The position numbers were made by a program, and so were the translations under genes. From positions 1 through 41,498 of IMG/VR virus record IMGVR_UViG_3300036832_000123: 41,498 bases of DNA; one strand, given 5' to 3'. Each line of letters opens with the position of its first letter. Position 1 is the first letter of the stretch. The DNA comes from a virus. Positions 20,843 through 27,966 of the stretch are shown here, piece after piece. Below the pieces are notes generated by a model. That model did not search any database, was not told where the DNA came from, and worked only from the letters and a program-made list of their open reading frames with translations.

Positions 20843-21064
20843 ATGGACACTGAAGAGGAACTTGCCGCCGTCCGTAATGCCGACTCGATGAACGTTGACT
20901 TCTTCAAGAAGCATATGGAGGCGAGGCATGGCGAGTCAATCCTCCGGTTCCGGTACATGGACTGGACTGATACCGAGTACCTAGAAGCATGCTGGCGTGC
21001 CTATCATAATGCTATACACCGCCTTGGACTTAACGGTACACTGGATCACTATCATGGCCGATAG
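20843..21064 (+). CDS. small hypothetical protein (73 aa)
   Basis: ATG 20843 is preceded by AAGGAGAAGC. The protein is rich in aromatic, acidic and basic residues (MDTEEELAAVRNADSMNVDF, then MDWTDTEYLEACWRAYHNAIHRL), helical throughout, with a His-rich end. No family is recognised. It overlaps the next gene by 11 bases. Confidence 0.6.
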   Translation: MDTEEELAAVRNADSMNVDFFKKHMEARHGESILRFRYMDWTDTEYLEACWRAYHNAIHRLGLNGTLDHYHGR

Positions 21065-21266
21065 GAATGATGAAGGCAAGCGCGTCAGAATTATCAACAG
21101 TCCCTGGATCGGCAAGAGCCTAAGCGGCAAAACAGGCACAATCATCAAGAGAGATGACATCCCTATGCACAACTGGAACATATGGGTGGAGCTTGACGAG
21201 CCGGTACTTGGAAGCAAGATATACGCATTCAATAGATGGGAACTCAGGGGACTCTCGCCACAGTAG
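21054..21266 (+). CDS. small beta-rich protein (70 aa)
   Basis: ATG 21054. The product starts MADRNDEGKRVRIINSPWIG and continues KSLSGKTGTIIKRDD, WNIWVELDEP and YAFNRWELRGL. The alternating basic/glycine and strand pattern (a KOW-like GKTGTI turn) suggests a small beta-barrel of the type seen in ribosomal or translation-related proteins, but this is only a pattern match. It overlaps the previous gene. Confidence 0.6.
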   Translation: MADRNDEGKRVRIINSPWIGKSLSGKTGTIIKRDDIPMHNWNIWVELDEPVLGSKIYAFNRWELRGLSPQ

Positions 21267-21275
21267 AAGGTGACC

Positions 21276-21572
21276 ATGAACACAGCAAGTGAAGAGCCGG
21301 AACTTCAATGGGTTATATGCGGAGCGCATTATGACAACTACGTAGTCCTGCTAGCTAGTAAAGACTTGGACCACTCTCAGCTAGAGCAAGAGATACGACA
21401 CCCAGACATACTATGGCCCTTTGACCGGCAAGAGCCAACGCAAGTCCGTTACCGCATTACTGCTGAGACGCGGAAGTTCGTTATTGTCAAAGCGCCTAGC
21501 TATCCAGAAGCACTCAAAAAACTGCTCACGGCCTGGTCCCCGGAACCGGACCATAAACTACAGATCGAGTAG
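21276..21572 (+). CDS. hypothetical protein (98 aa)
   Basis: ATG 21276 is chosen with AGAAGG 5 bases upstream. GTG 21270 is also in frame. The protein starts MNTASEEPELQWVICG and contains YVVLLASKDLDHSQLEQEI, then RYRITAETRKFVIVKAPSYPEALKKLL, a small alpha/beta pattern. No family is recognised. It is the last gene before the 210-bp gap. Confidence 0.6.
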   Translation: MNTASEEPELQWVICGAHYDNYVVLLASKDLDHSQLEQEIRHPDILWPFDRQEPTQVRYRITAETRKFVIVKAPSYPEALKKLLTAWSPEPDHKLQIE

Positions 21573-21782
21573 CCAGTAGCCAGACCTTCCGGCCGCCGCG
21601 TCCCCCGGACCAGTCCCCCGACGTACCCTATTGCCGGCCTGCAATCGAACGCTCCGGGCCTATCTCCCCTCCCGGCTAGCGGATCTATTCGGGAATCCCC
21701 GCGACCGTTCTACGGGCCGCTACGGGCCGCGTAGCCGCTAATAGCTAAACGTTACGATACGTCGCTCTAAGTAAGGAGAAAA
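21573..21782 (+). other. 210-bp C-rich non-coding gap with a tandem repeat and hairpin
   Basis: This is the longest gap in the early region, rich in C and T on the + strand. CTACGGGCCG occurs twice in tandem (21710-21719, 21720-21729) and is followed by CGTAGC, so GCTACG and CGTAGC can form a 6-bp stem with a GGCCG loop. No open frame with a convincing ribosome-binding site lies in it. It ends in AAGGAG, the ribosome-binding site of the gene at 21783. It may hold a regulatory or replication element, or be a remnant of a lost gene. Confidence 0.45.
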
Positions 21783-22208
21783 ATGAGCTTGCCAATAGCA
21801 CGCATATGTGATGGATGCGGAAATCCATTCAAGCCTCTAAGCGCAAATCATCGAGCTTGTTCAAACTGTTCGAAGATAACATCCCATTCATCATCAAAAA
21901 CTGGCGAACCATTGTTCGCAATGACGGTCGGAGCAATATCGGAACTTATTGCAGGAGCCGATCTATTGCGACTAGGCTACGCAGTGTTTCGAGCATTGTC
22001 CCCTTCATGTCCTTGCGACCTAATTGCTATGGCACCGGATGGCACAATTCTGCGGATAGAAGTTCGCACCGGGACTCGTGTAATTGACAAGCTACAGTTC
22101 CCAACTAGAAGAATCGATAATGGCAGGCACGATCACCACGCCGTCGTGACATATGATGGCGATATCACGACGGTAACATACCTTCCCAAGCTGCCTAATC
22201 CGGAGTAG
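21783..22208 (+). CDS. zinc-knuckle plus PD-(D/E)XK-like nuclease-type protein (141 aa)
   Basis: ATG 21783 follows AAGGAGAAAA. Residues 9-30 contain CDGCGN ... CSNCS, a small treble-clef or zinc ribbon. The second part has ISELIAGADLLRLGYAVFRALSPSCPCDLIAM then GTILRIEVRTGTR, the order of alpha helix, Asp and E-x-R seen in PD-(D/E)XK-like families, with Arg in place of the usual Lys. It may be a repair or restriction-type nuclease, or a DNA-binding relative. Codons are more AT-rich than in neighbours. Its last 76 bases overlap the methyltransferase gene on the other strand, so transcription converges here. Confidence 0.55.
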   Translation: MSLPIARICDGCGNPFKPLSANHRACSNCSKITSHSSSKTGEPLFAMTVGAISELIAGADLLRLGYAVFRALSPSCPCDLIAMAPDGTILRIEVRTGTRVIDKLQFPTRRIDNGRHDHHAVVTYDGDITTVTYLPKLPNPE

Positions 22209-22810
22209 CCGACCGGCTCCGGGACAAGAGGGTCATGCGGGTACTGCCTGCCGATAATCTGGTCATAGACCGACTCGGGCTGCTCGAAAGGCTTCTGCCA
22301 GACACCTCGGAATGGCGCCCGGTAGAAGCACGGCCAGGAGTACGGCTTGACGGACGTGTAAGCCGAGATGTACACCGAGCCAGGACTCATACCTTCTCGC
22401 ACGGAATTCTCGAATGCTACCTCAACTGGGTCTTCCTTGAACGGCCGGGCGACGTACACGATATCGTACTCGTTCCATGAAGGAGACTCGGCGCGGAAGT
22501 CCATATACCGCGCGTCAACGTTAAGGCGGGCTGCCTTCTCCAGGTAGTCGTGCGAGATGTCGTACCCTACCGCGTCAAGTCCGTAGTGGACCGAGGCAAG
22601 ATACAGCTTGGTACCTATGCCGCACCCCGCCTCGCAGAACTTGAGGTTGTCGAGCCCGGCGAGACAAGACTTGGCGATGACGAGCATGCGCTCGAACTCG
22701 GACAGCTCTAGCGGCGACCACCGCCACATCTCCGGGTCGGGGTCGGTCGTCTCCCGCTCCAGGTAAAGCTGGTCTAGTTCCATCTTCCAGAGTTCTTGCT
22801 TACTGTACAT
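22133..22810 (-). CDS. class I SAM-dependent methyltransferase (225 aa)
   Basis: ATG at 22810 with GAGGTG upstream. The SAM motif I is EAGCGIGTKLYLAS near residue 63, then GLDAVGYDIS (motif II) and the YDIVYVARPF region. No DPPY/NPPY signature is visible, so it is not an obvious N6-adenine or N4-cytosine DNA methylase. A role on DNA, cell wall, metabolite or phage protein remains open. It is the most promoter-distal late gene, reached by read-through, and its end overlaps the early-strand gene end at 22208. Similar methyltransferases follow lysis genes in other actinophages. Confidence 0.75.
   Translation of the reverse strand: MYSKQELWKMELDQLYLERETTDPDPEMWRWSPLELSEFERMLVIAKSCLAGLDNLKFCEAGCGIGTKLYLASVHYGLDAVGYDISHDYLEKAARLNVDARYMDFRAESPSWNEYDIVYVARPFKEDPVEVAFENSVREGMSPGSVYISAYTSVKPYSWPCFYRAPFRGVWQKPFEQPESVYDQIIGRQYPHDPLVPEPVGYSGLGSLGRYVTVVISPSYVTTAW
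22200..22222. terminator. possible bidirectional hairpin at the convergence point
   Basis: CCGGAG (22200-22205) pairs with CTCCGG (22217-22222). The TAG stop of the rightward gene (22206-22208) lies in the loop, as does a further short CC/GG pairing. No U-run is present on either side. Transcription from both directions would meet here, so a terminator is expected, but the evidence is weak. Confidence 0.3.
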
Positions 22811-22997
22811 GGAACACCTCCCCTTCATGATTGATCGCGGAGAGGTGGTCGGGCAGCTTCTTGAACGGAACACACGCAAAGCATGAAGGACATACGCTGA
22901 CGCGGAGAGTCCCGTCAGTCTGGAGAACACCAGCCAGGAACTCCCCGACATCTAGTGCGTCGATGATAAGGTGAACAGGAACGTCGATCGTTGGCAT
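22800..22997 (-). CDS. small zinc-finger-like protein (65 aa)
   Basis: ATG at 22997 (MPTIDVPVHLIIDALDVG). The C-terminal half holds VCPSCFACVPFKKLPDHLSAINHEGE, where the Cys pair and His pair are spaced like a C2H2 or treble-clef finger. It overlaps the methyltransferase start by 11 bases and ends the structural gene series. No family is recognised. Confidence 0.6.
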   Translation of the reverse strand: MPTIDVPVHLIIDALDVGEFLAGVLQTDGTLRVSVCPSCFACVPFKKLPDHLSAINHEGEVFHVQ

Positions 22998-23001
22998 GCT
23001 C

Positions 23002-23649
23002 TCACACCCAGCTAACAAGTACGGTCACGGCAGTTCCAGGACTCACAGACACAAGCTTTGCCCGGAGAAACTGGCATGTATGCTGATTCTCACTGTCAAG
23101 GCCGGAGCCTTCAGCTACCCCGATTGAGAACCAGTTGTCTCCATCCATAGATGCCTGGATATCCACGTTGAAAGAGGCATTACCCGGTCTTACAATCGTA
23201 TAGAACGACTTGTTCATATACATACCGCCCAGGTCTATGGCATTGCCAGTGCCCGGAGCAGAAGCGTCATCAAGCAGGTACTGGGCCTGCATCACGCCAG
23301 CCTTTGCTCCGGTATCTAGCTCTAGCTGGCAGAGCTGGTTGTTACCCGGCGCGGTAAATGACAGCCCTTGGGCTATAACTGATACACTTGCCTGTATCCA
23401 GGTAGTGTTGTTTGTGACGGAGACTACATTCCATTTCTGGAAATTCTGATCGTCGGTAGGCGACCTCTGGTACATAGCGTTGCCGGCCGCCATCTGTGAC
23501 AAGTCCCGGACGGTTCCGTCATTGTCAGTATAGCTGAGAGCTAGGCTTGTTGGGTTCCCGAAGGAATCGACGTTGAAGGCTCCTGCCCCAGGATTGGTAG
23601 TGGGACTGCCTGACTTAGCCAGCCAGTTCCCGGTGATGATGGCGGACAT
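23002..23649 (-). CDS. probable minor tail or virion protein (215 aa)
   Basis: ATG 23649 with a strong AGGAGG upstream. The sequence is Ser, Thr, Asn and Gly rich with alternating beta-strand character and no long helices (starting MSAIITGNWLAKSG). It lies directly after the lysin in transcription order. Such beta-rich proteins at the end of tail clusters are commonly tail-tip, baseplate or decoration proteins. No specific family is recognised, and the call rests on composition and position. Confidence 0.5.
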   Translation of the reverse strand: MSAIITGNWLAKSGSPTTNPGAGAFNVDSFGNPTSLALSYTDNDGTVRDLSQMAAGNAMYQRSPTDDQNFQKWNVVSVTNNTTWIQASVSVIAQGLSFTAPGNNQLCQLELDTGAKAGVMQAQYLLDDASAPGTGNAIDLGGMYMNKSFYTIVRPGNASFNVDIQASMDGDNWFSIGVAEGSGLDSENQHTCQFLRAKLVSVSPGTAVTVLVSWV

Positions 23650-23658
23650 AGCTACCTC

Positions 23659-24462
23659 CTAGGTGACCGGAGCCGACCAGGTCGTCTCCCAGGTCTGCGG
23701 TCCGACTAGGCCGTCCACGTCCAGCCCCTTCTCTGACTGGAACTGACGGCACTGGCTCTCGGACTCCGGGCCGTAATCACCATCGACAGCAAGTGACCAT
23801 CCGCGCCCTGACATCTGGGCCTGCCAGACCTGAACGTCGGGGCAGGTACGGTTGTGGCTCTGGCCGAAGTAATCGACGTGAAGCGGAGGTGCCTTAGTGC
23901 CTCCCCCTCCGCCACTAGGCGGCGGGGTACTGCCACCGCCACCGCCGAACATGTCCACAGCCATCGAGAGCACGTAGTCCATGGGGAAGCCGTTGCCGCA
24001 GTCGGAGTGGTTCCCGCCCCAGCTGCCGAGGTCGCGGTGCTGACAGACTCCGCGCCCGGACCCTTGCGCCTGCGACGCCGAGAGCTTGGTGATCGGGATG
24101 CCGAACTTGCCGGACTCTTCCGCGATCCACCGGGCGGTGTTATTGAGCATGTTCGCGTGTGAGTTCCGCCAGGTCGATTCCGACCATGATGCGAACGCGC
24201 ACATCTCTGCCTGTACCGCGACCGGGTTGGCGTTCGCTGCCGTCCACGCCTTGTTCCCGCGCGTGACGTACTCGCCGACCTTGCCGAGCTTGTCATCGAT
24301 GCCGACGTGCGACGAGACCCCGGCGCTGCTACTGGAGAAGAAGTTTCCCAGCGACTCGATTGTCGTAGCGCCCTCGGCCGTGTGGAGAACGATGAGGCGT
24401 ACTCCCGCGCCACCTCGTGACGAGTAGTTTGGCGAAGGCATCCATACACGCGTGAGTCCCAT
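23659..24462 (-). CDS. endolysin: N-acetylmuramoyl-L-alanine amidase with peptidoglycan-binding domain (267 aa)
   Basis: Degrades host peptidoglycan at lysis. Residues about 20-155 form an Amidase_2/PGRP fold: LIVLHTAEG (zinc His), SSHVGID, VCQHRDLG (second His) and GNHSDCGNGFP (zinc Cys). A Gly/Ser/Pro linker (about 172-195) leads to a PG_binding_1 type domain (CPDVQVWQAQMSGRGW, VDGDYGPESESQCRQFQSEKG, VDGLVGPQTW). Its length is typical of actinophage lysins. No holin gene lies next to it. Confidence 0.9.
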   Translation of the reverse strand: MGLTRVWMPSPNYSSRGGAGVRLIVLHTAEGATTIESLGNFFSSSSAGVSSHVGIDDKLGKVGEYVTRGNKAWTAANANPVAVQAEMCAFASWSESTWRNSHANMLNNTARWIAEESGKFGIPITKLSASQAQGSGRGVCQHRDLGSWGGNHSDCGNGFPMDYVLSMAVDMFGGGGGSTPPPSGGGGGTKAPPLHVDYFGQSHNRTCPDVQVWQAQMSGRGWSLAVDGDYGPESESQCRQFQSEKGLDVDGLVGPQTWETTWSAPVT

Positions 24463-24463
24463 G

Positions 24464-24667
24464 CTATTCTCCGTTCAACTTGTCGTCAAGCGCAGTTCTA
24501 GTCGAGAGCGTGTCGCGCTCGTCATGGCCGGGGAACGCCCACTGCTCGTCCTGCTCTTCTACAGGAGGCTCCTGGTTTGGGACTACCTGGACGCGGTCGT
24601 TGTCGTCAAGCTCATCGAAGTGCGTCTTCATCTTCTTGCCCTTCTTCTTGCTCTTGTCTTTTGCCAT
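24464..24667 (-). CDS. small charged protein between tail gene and lysin (67 aa)
   Basis: ATG 24667 overlaps the previous stop (ATGA). The product is highly charged: a Lys-rich start (MAKDKSKKKGKKMKTHFDELD) then an acidic, Gln/Glu-rich middle. It has no membrane segment, so it is not a simple holin. It could be a small virion or lysis-associated regulator. Its position is immediately before the endolysin, one base apart. Confidence 0.55.
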   Translation of the reverse strand: MAKDKSKKKGKKMKTHFDELDDNDRVQVVPNQEPPVEEQDEQWAFPGHDERDTLSTRTALDDKLNGE

Positions 24668-25746
24668 CAGTTCTCCACCCTATCGAACGTAGCGCCGAAA
24701 CATACGATTTCAGGATTGCCGCTAGAAGATGTCCACGCGGATTGTAGCGACATCGTCGTTGCTGTCGCAGGGTTGACACCTCCAGCTTTCAATGAACCTG
24801 ACAGAGCCTGGCTAGAAGTCTGAGATCCGGGATTATAAACAGCATGACTTGCCACGAAGTCGCCAATAAAGTTAGCGGAACCGTCTGGATAAACCAGAAG
24901 CTCACACGAGTAATGCCAGCTGAAGTGGCCACCGGCCGCTACTCCACCTGTGTCCTGTATCTCTCCCCAGTTCTTTCCAAAAGCATAAACAAGGAATCCG
25001 AATGGCCTTGGTGTGTTAGATGCCTGTACGCCGCTGCCACCTGCTCGGAGCCGGTAAGAGACCCAGCCAAGCTTCTGGTCATTCGCCGGGATAGTGAATG
25101 GAGAATGCAGATTGGAGTAGCTCGTATCAGTCGAAGTGACCGCACTTCCAACAACCTGGTTCTTCGGGCCGATGTTCCGCCAGGTTGTTCCGTCCCAGCG
25201 CTGAAGGTACCCGGTGTCGTACTCTAGTCCGAGGCGCGGATGCGTTGGTGATGGCCGCGCCGTCGAGAGCATAGACACAACCGAGTGTCCGGAGAGCTGC
25301 CTACCGTCGACAAGGGTATCGAATGCGCCCGAGGCATGGCTTATCCAGTTACATACCGGGATATCCCAGTAGCCGGTAGTAGTCTGTTGAAGTGGGGGCA
25401 GTGTAAGTGACCCGTCGGATACGCCCTGGATGACAGTCGGCCACACGACTGATGCGGCAGCCGACGCTCCCCGGTCGTAACGCAGGACAAGTCTATCCCT
25501 CCTGTCCTTAGCTGACGCAGGCGGTATCGCCGTCGGAACAGTAGCGTCACACCACCAAAGCTGTCCTTTGATGATGACCGTTCCCGTCGAAATGTTGATG
25601 TTGCGACCAGGGATATCAAAGGTAGGCACAAAACTGTTAGTGCCATCGATACCGTCCCATACACCCATAGTTGTAAGTAGCTTCTCCCAATCAGACGTAG
25701 TTGTGATCTGAGTGAACTGACTCGGACGGGATGGGTACGTAGCCAT
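24667..25746 (-). CDS. probable minor tail protein (359 aa)
   Basis: ATG 25746. A beta-rich protein with many Ser, Thr, Gly and Trp residues (MATYPSRPSQFTQITTTSDW...), including a WDGTTWRNIGP element typical of phage tail fibre and baseplate proteins, where it contributes to strand turns. The sequence has no recognisable catalytic motif. It follows the tail proteins in the late operon and is coupled to the next gene by an ATGA overlap. Receptor binding is a fair inference. Confidence 0.6.
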   Translation of the reverse strand: MATYPSRPSQFTQITTTSDWEKLLTTMGVWDGIDGTNSFVPTFDIPGRNINISTGTVIIKGQLWWCDATVPTAIPPASAKDRRDRLVLRYDRGASAAASVVWPTVIQGVSDGSLTLPPLQQTTTGYWDIPVCNWISHASGAFDTLVDGRQLSGHSVVSMLSTARPSPTHPRLGLEYDTGYLQRWDGTTWRNIGPKNQVVGSAVTSTDTSYSNLHSPFTIPANDQKLGWVSYRLRAGGSGVQASNTPRPFGFLVYAFGKNWGEIQDTGGVAAGGHFSWHYSCELLVYPDGSANFIGDFVASHAVYNPGSQTSSQALSGSLKAGGVNPATATTMSLQSAWTSSSGNPEIVCFGATFDRVEN

Positions 25747-25747
25747 A

Positions 25748-27037
25748 TCATCTTCCCTGCGTCGCTAGTTTCTTCTCTAGTGTCTTAATTCTATTGATGA
25801 GGTTCCCCTGAATAGTCTTGTTCGTTGCAGATGGATCGGTAGTGCTACCGATAACCGGCACAACATTAATGACGGGAGCTTGAGATGCGTCGGCGGAAAG
25901 TGAAACACTAGATACAATATCCGAGTAAATAGCGCTTGATACAAATACGGTCGGAACCACTTCAACAGCGACGATGTCGCCTACATGATAGTCCCGACCG
26001 TAGATCAGGTATGGCGTATCGGTAGTTGTACTAGTTAGGTTCGGCCCGAGCGATCCCGTTAGCAACGTGTTCGCTGCTGTCGAGTTGAGATTGTTAGCAT
26101 TAGTCTCGGACGTATCATCAACAAACTTTTCTACCTTGGTCCAAGGGGTGATGGTTACCGGAGCCGCCGCTGACTGCTGTACAAACTTAGCCGATCCCTG
26201 GACTAGAGCATCCGTACAAGTCGGGTCAGCCAAAGACAAGCTAACGGAAGTCAGATTCCCTAGAGCTTCTGAGAAAGTTGCTGTCTTTGAGAGGTCGCGC
26301 GGATTGTATACATCAAACAGGAGCCGCCCCTTATTCTGCGGATTCTGAACAATACTAACTCCCATGTTCTGTGACGGGATATTGTTCGGATTCGCCTGAG
26401 CCACAAGCGCACGAATTACGTCGAGCAGATTCATGCTCTGTCCCTTGCTGAAATTGACAGAGTAGTTAACGGGCGGCCCACGATGCTGATCTGTCGCTAC
26501 ATCAAGAAGAGGATGCTGCCTTGAGGCGAGAGCCTGCGGCCCTACGTTACGAGTCACATAATACTTGATCGCCGTCTCAAGAGGCGTAGCAATCTGAGTA
26601 TCTTCACTTCCGAAAAGCTGCGCCGACCACGCTAGCTCCGGATGAGGATAGCAAATCCGGTTAGCGATGATGGAGAGGTAGTCCGCGCCAGACAAAGTAA
26701 TGTACTCACCAGCCGAACTGCTCGCGCCAGAGCCGCCGCTCGACGCACCTGGTATTGAACTAGAGTATTCAGGCTGCTCACATTTACCGCCAAACGTAAA
26801 CAATCCGCGCCAGTTCACCCGCACGATAAAGTTCCCTGACATAACCAGATTCCACAGAGAGTCCGAGTACGGGCACAATATTGACCATGACCCGACCGTA
26901 TTGTGGTACAGCGTAGCATTGATTGTTATGAATTCAATCATGCCCATGCTAGCGAGGTTGTTTGGATTCAGCAGCTCTACCAGAGCCGTGTACTCCGGTA
27001 CCGGAGGATCATCAACAATAGGAATTGGAGTTGTCAT
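25748..27037 (-). CDS. minor tail protein, Gp37-like (429 aa)
   Basis: ATG 27037 overlaps the previous stop (ATGA). GTG 27049 is an in-frame alternative. The protein is beta-rich, with FITINATLYHNTVGSWSI, LSGADYLSIIANRICYPHP, GQSMNLLDVIRALVAQANPN, and VGDIVAVEV near the end, matching the order of the siphovirus ReqiPepy6 Gp37-like tail protein family of actinophages. It ends in a coiled-coil-like RIKTLEKKLATQGR. It is expected at the tail tip, after the distal tail protein. Confidence 0.65.
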   Translation of the reverse strand: MTTPIPIVDDPPVPEYTALVELLNPNNLASMGMIEFITINATLYHNTVGSWSILCPYSDSLWNLVMSGNFIVRVNWRGLFTFGGKCEQPEYSSSIPGASSGGSGASSSAGEYITLSGADYLSIIANRICYPHPELAWSAQLFGSEDTQIATPLETAIKYYVTRNVGPQALASRQHPLLDVATDQHRGPPVNYSVNFSKGQSMNLLDVIRALVAQANPNNIPSQNMGVSIVQNPQNKGRLLFDVYNPRDLSKTATFSEALGNLTSVSLSLADPTCTDALVQGSAKFVQQSAAAPVTITPWTKVEKFVDDTSETNANNLNSTAANTLLTGSLGPNLTSTTTDTPYLIYGRDYHVGDIVAVEVVPTVFVSSAIYSDIVSSVSLSADASQAPVINVVPVIGSTTDPSATNKTIQGNLINRIKTLEKKLATQGR

Positions 27038-27966
27038 GCTCGTGCCCACTTGTTATAGTAACTCATCTGTGCCGAGGTAGCTGCCGTTGCGTCGGGTATG
27101 TCTACGTCTATGTAATTGTATCCCTGTATTAGCGGCCATATATCATGCGGCCCGGTGAATACTAGGTTGCCCCACCAGTTAGCTCCGGTCGATGTATTAA
27201 TAACTGATTGCTTACCAGGTGTTGTCTTTACCTGTACCCTCTGTCCAGCCGGGATCGCTGCGCTTAGGCCCCATGACCGGTCAGTAGTGTTGTTCGTAAT
27301 CGTCGGCGTACCGGGCCCAGTAATTACCCAGGTCGGGTAGGAAGGCATGTCACCGAAAATAAAGACTGGTTGGCCGCCGCCAATAGCGTGAGCGGCATTA
27401 AGAGCTATAGGAAGCAATGGCAGGATTCCATTAGAAGTTCCTGTCTGGAAAGTTTTCGTTATAAAATCAGAACCGCTCCAGAATGGGTCGGGAGTAGAGA
27501 GCGAAATTGTATACAAGGTAAGGTCATTAATCCCTACCTCGGGCGTGTTCAAGCCGGATGTTGTATAGACCGCTATCTGGCGGTAAGAGGTATCTGGACG
27601 CTGAATAACCATGTATCCTGGAGCGGGTCGCTGATTACGCCTATTGTAGAATGCTCTAACTACCTGATCGAGCATGTTATAGTAGTCAATCTGGCTATCG
27701 GTATTGGCCGGACGGCCAACAAGGATAGCGAGCCCGATCGTACCAGTCTGTGGGATATATGTCATCGGAACTGAAGTGCCGTTAAGCAGTGGTACCGTCT
27801 GCATCATTACCGGCAGCCCCTCGATACCCGCAATAGCCGAACAGACGTAACCCTTCGACATCGACTGATCGGAAAGGTCCCACCAGTTTAGCTTGTTCGC
27901 AAAATCAAGCGGATCGCTATCCGGATCTACATACCAGATATGAAGTGGTATCGGCCTTGTCGACAT
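27034..27966 (-). CDS. distal tail-like protein (310 aa)
   Basis: ATG 27966, preceded directly by the tape measure gene. The protein (MSTRPIPLHIWYVDPDSDPL...) has the size, gene order and beta-rich pattern of siphovirus distal tail (Dit-like) or minor tail proteins: RRNQRPAPGYMVIQRPDTSYRQIAVYTTSG, LTLYTISLSTPDPFWSG, then a C-terminal jelly-roll-like part (IPAGQRVQVKTTPGK). In most siphoviruses this gene lies next to the tape measure gene and forms the tail tip ring. Confidence 0.65.
   Translation of the reverse strand: MSTRPIPLHIWYVDPDSDPLDFANKLNWWDLSDQSMSKGYVCSAIAGIEGLPVMMQTVPLLNGTSVPMTYIPQTGTIGLAILVGRPANTDSQIDYYNMLDQVVRAFYNRRNQRPAPGYMVIQRPDTSYRQIAVYTTSGLNTPEVGINDLTLYTISLSTPDPFWSGSDFITKTFQTGTSNGILPLLPIALNAAHAIGGGQPVFIFGDMPSYPTWVITGPGTPTITNNTTDRSWGLSAAIPAGQRVQVKTTPGKQSVINTSTGANWWGNLVFTGPHDIWPLIQGYNYIDVDIPDATAATSAQMSYYNKWARA

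Noticed and set aside
23706-24449. Arg/Ser-rich alternative frame inside the endolysin gene
   Set aside because: The amidase frame carries the zinc and peptidoglycan-binding motifs. The other frame is a codon-bias shadow.
24831-24840. TATAAT-like sequence on the reverse strand inside a tail gene
   Set aside because: No matching -35 box at 17-18 bases, no TAGGN extension, and it lies inside coding sequence without a downstream start.
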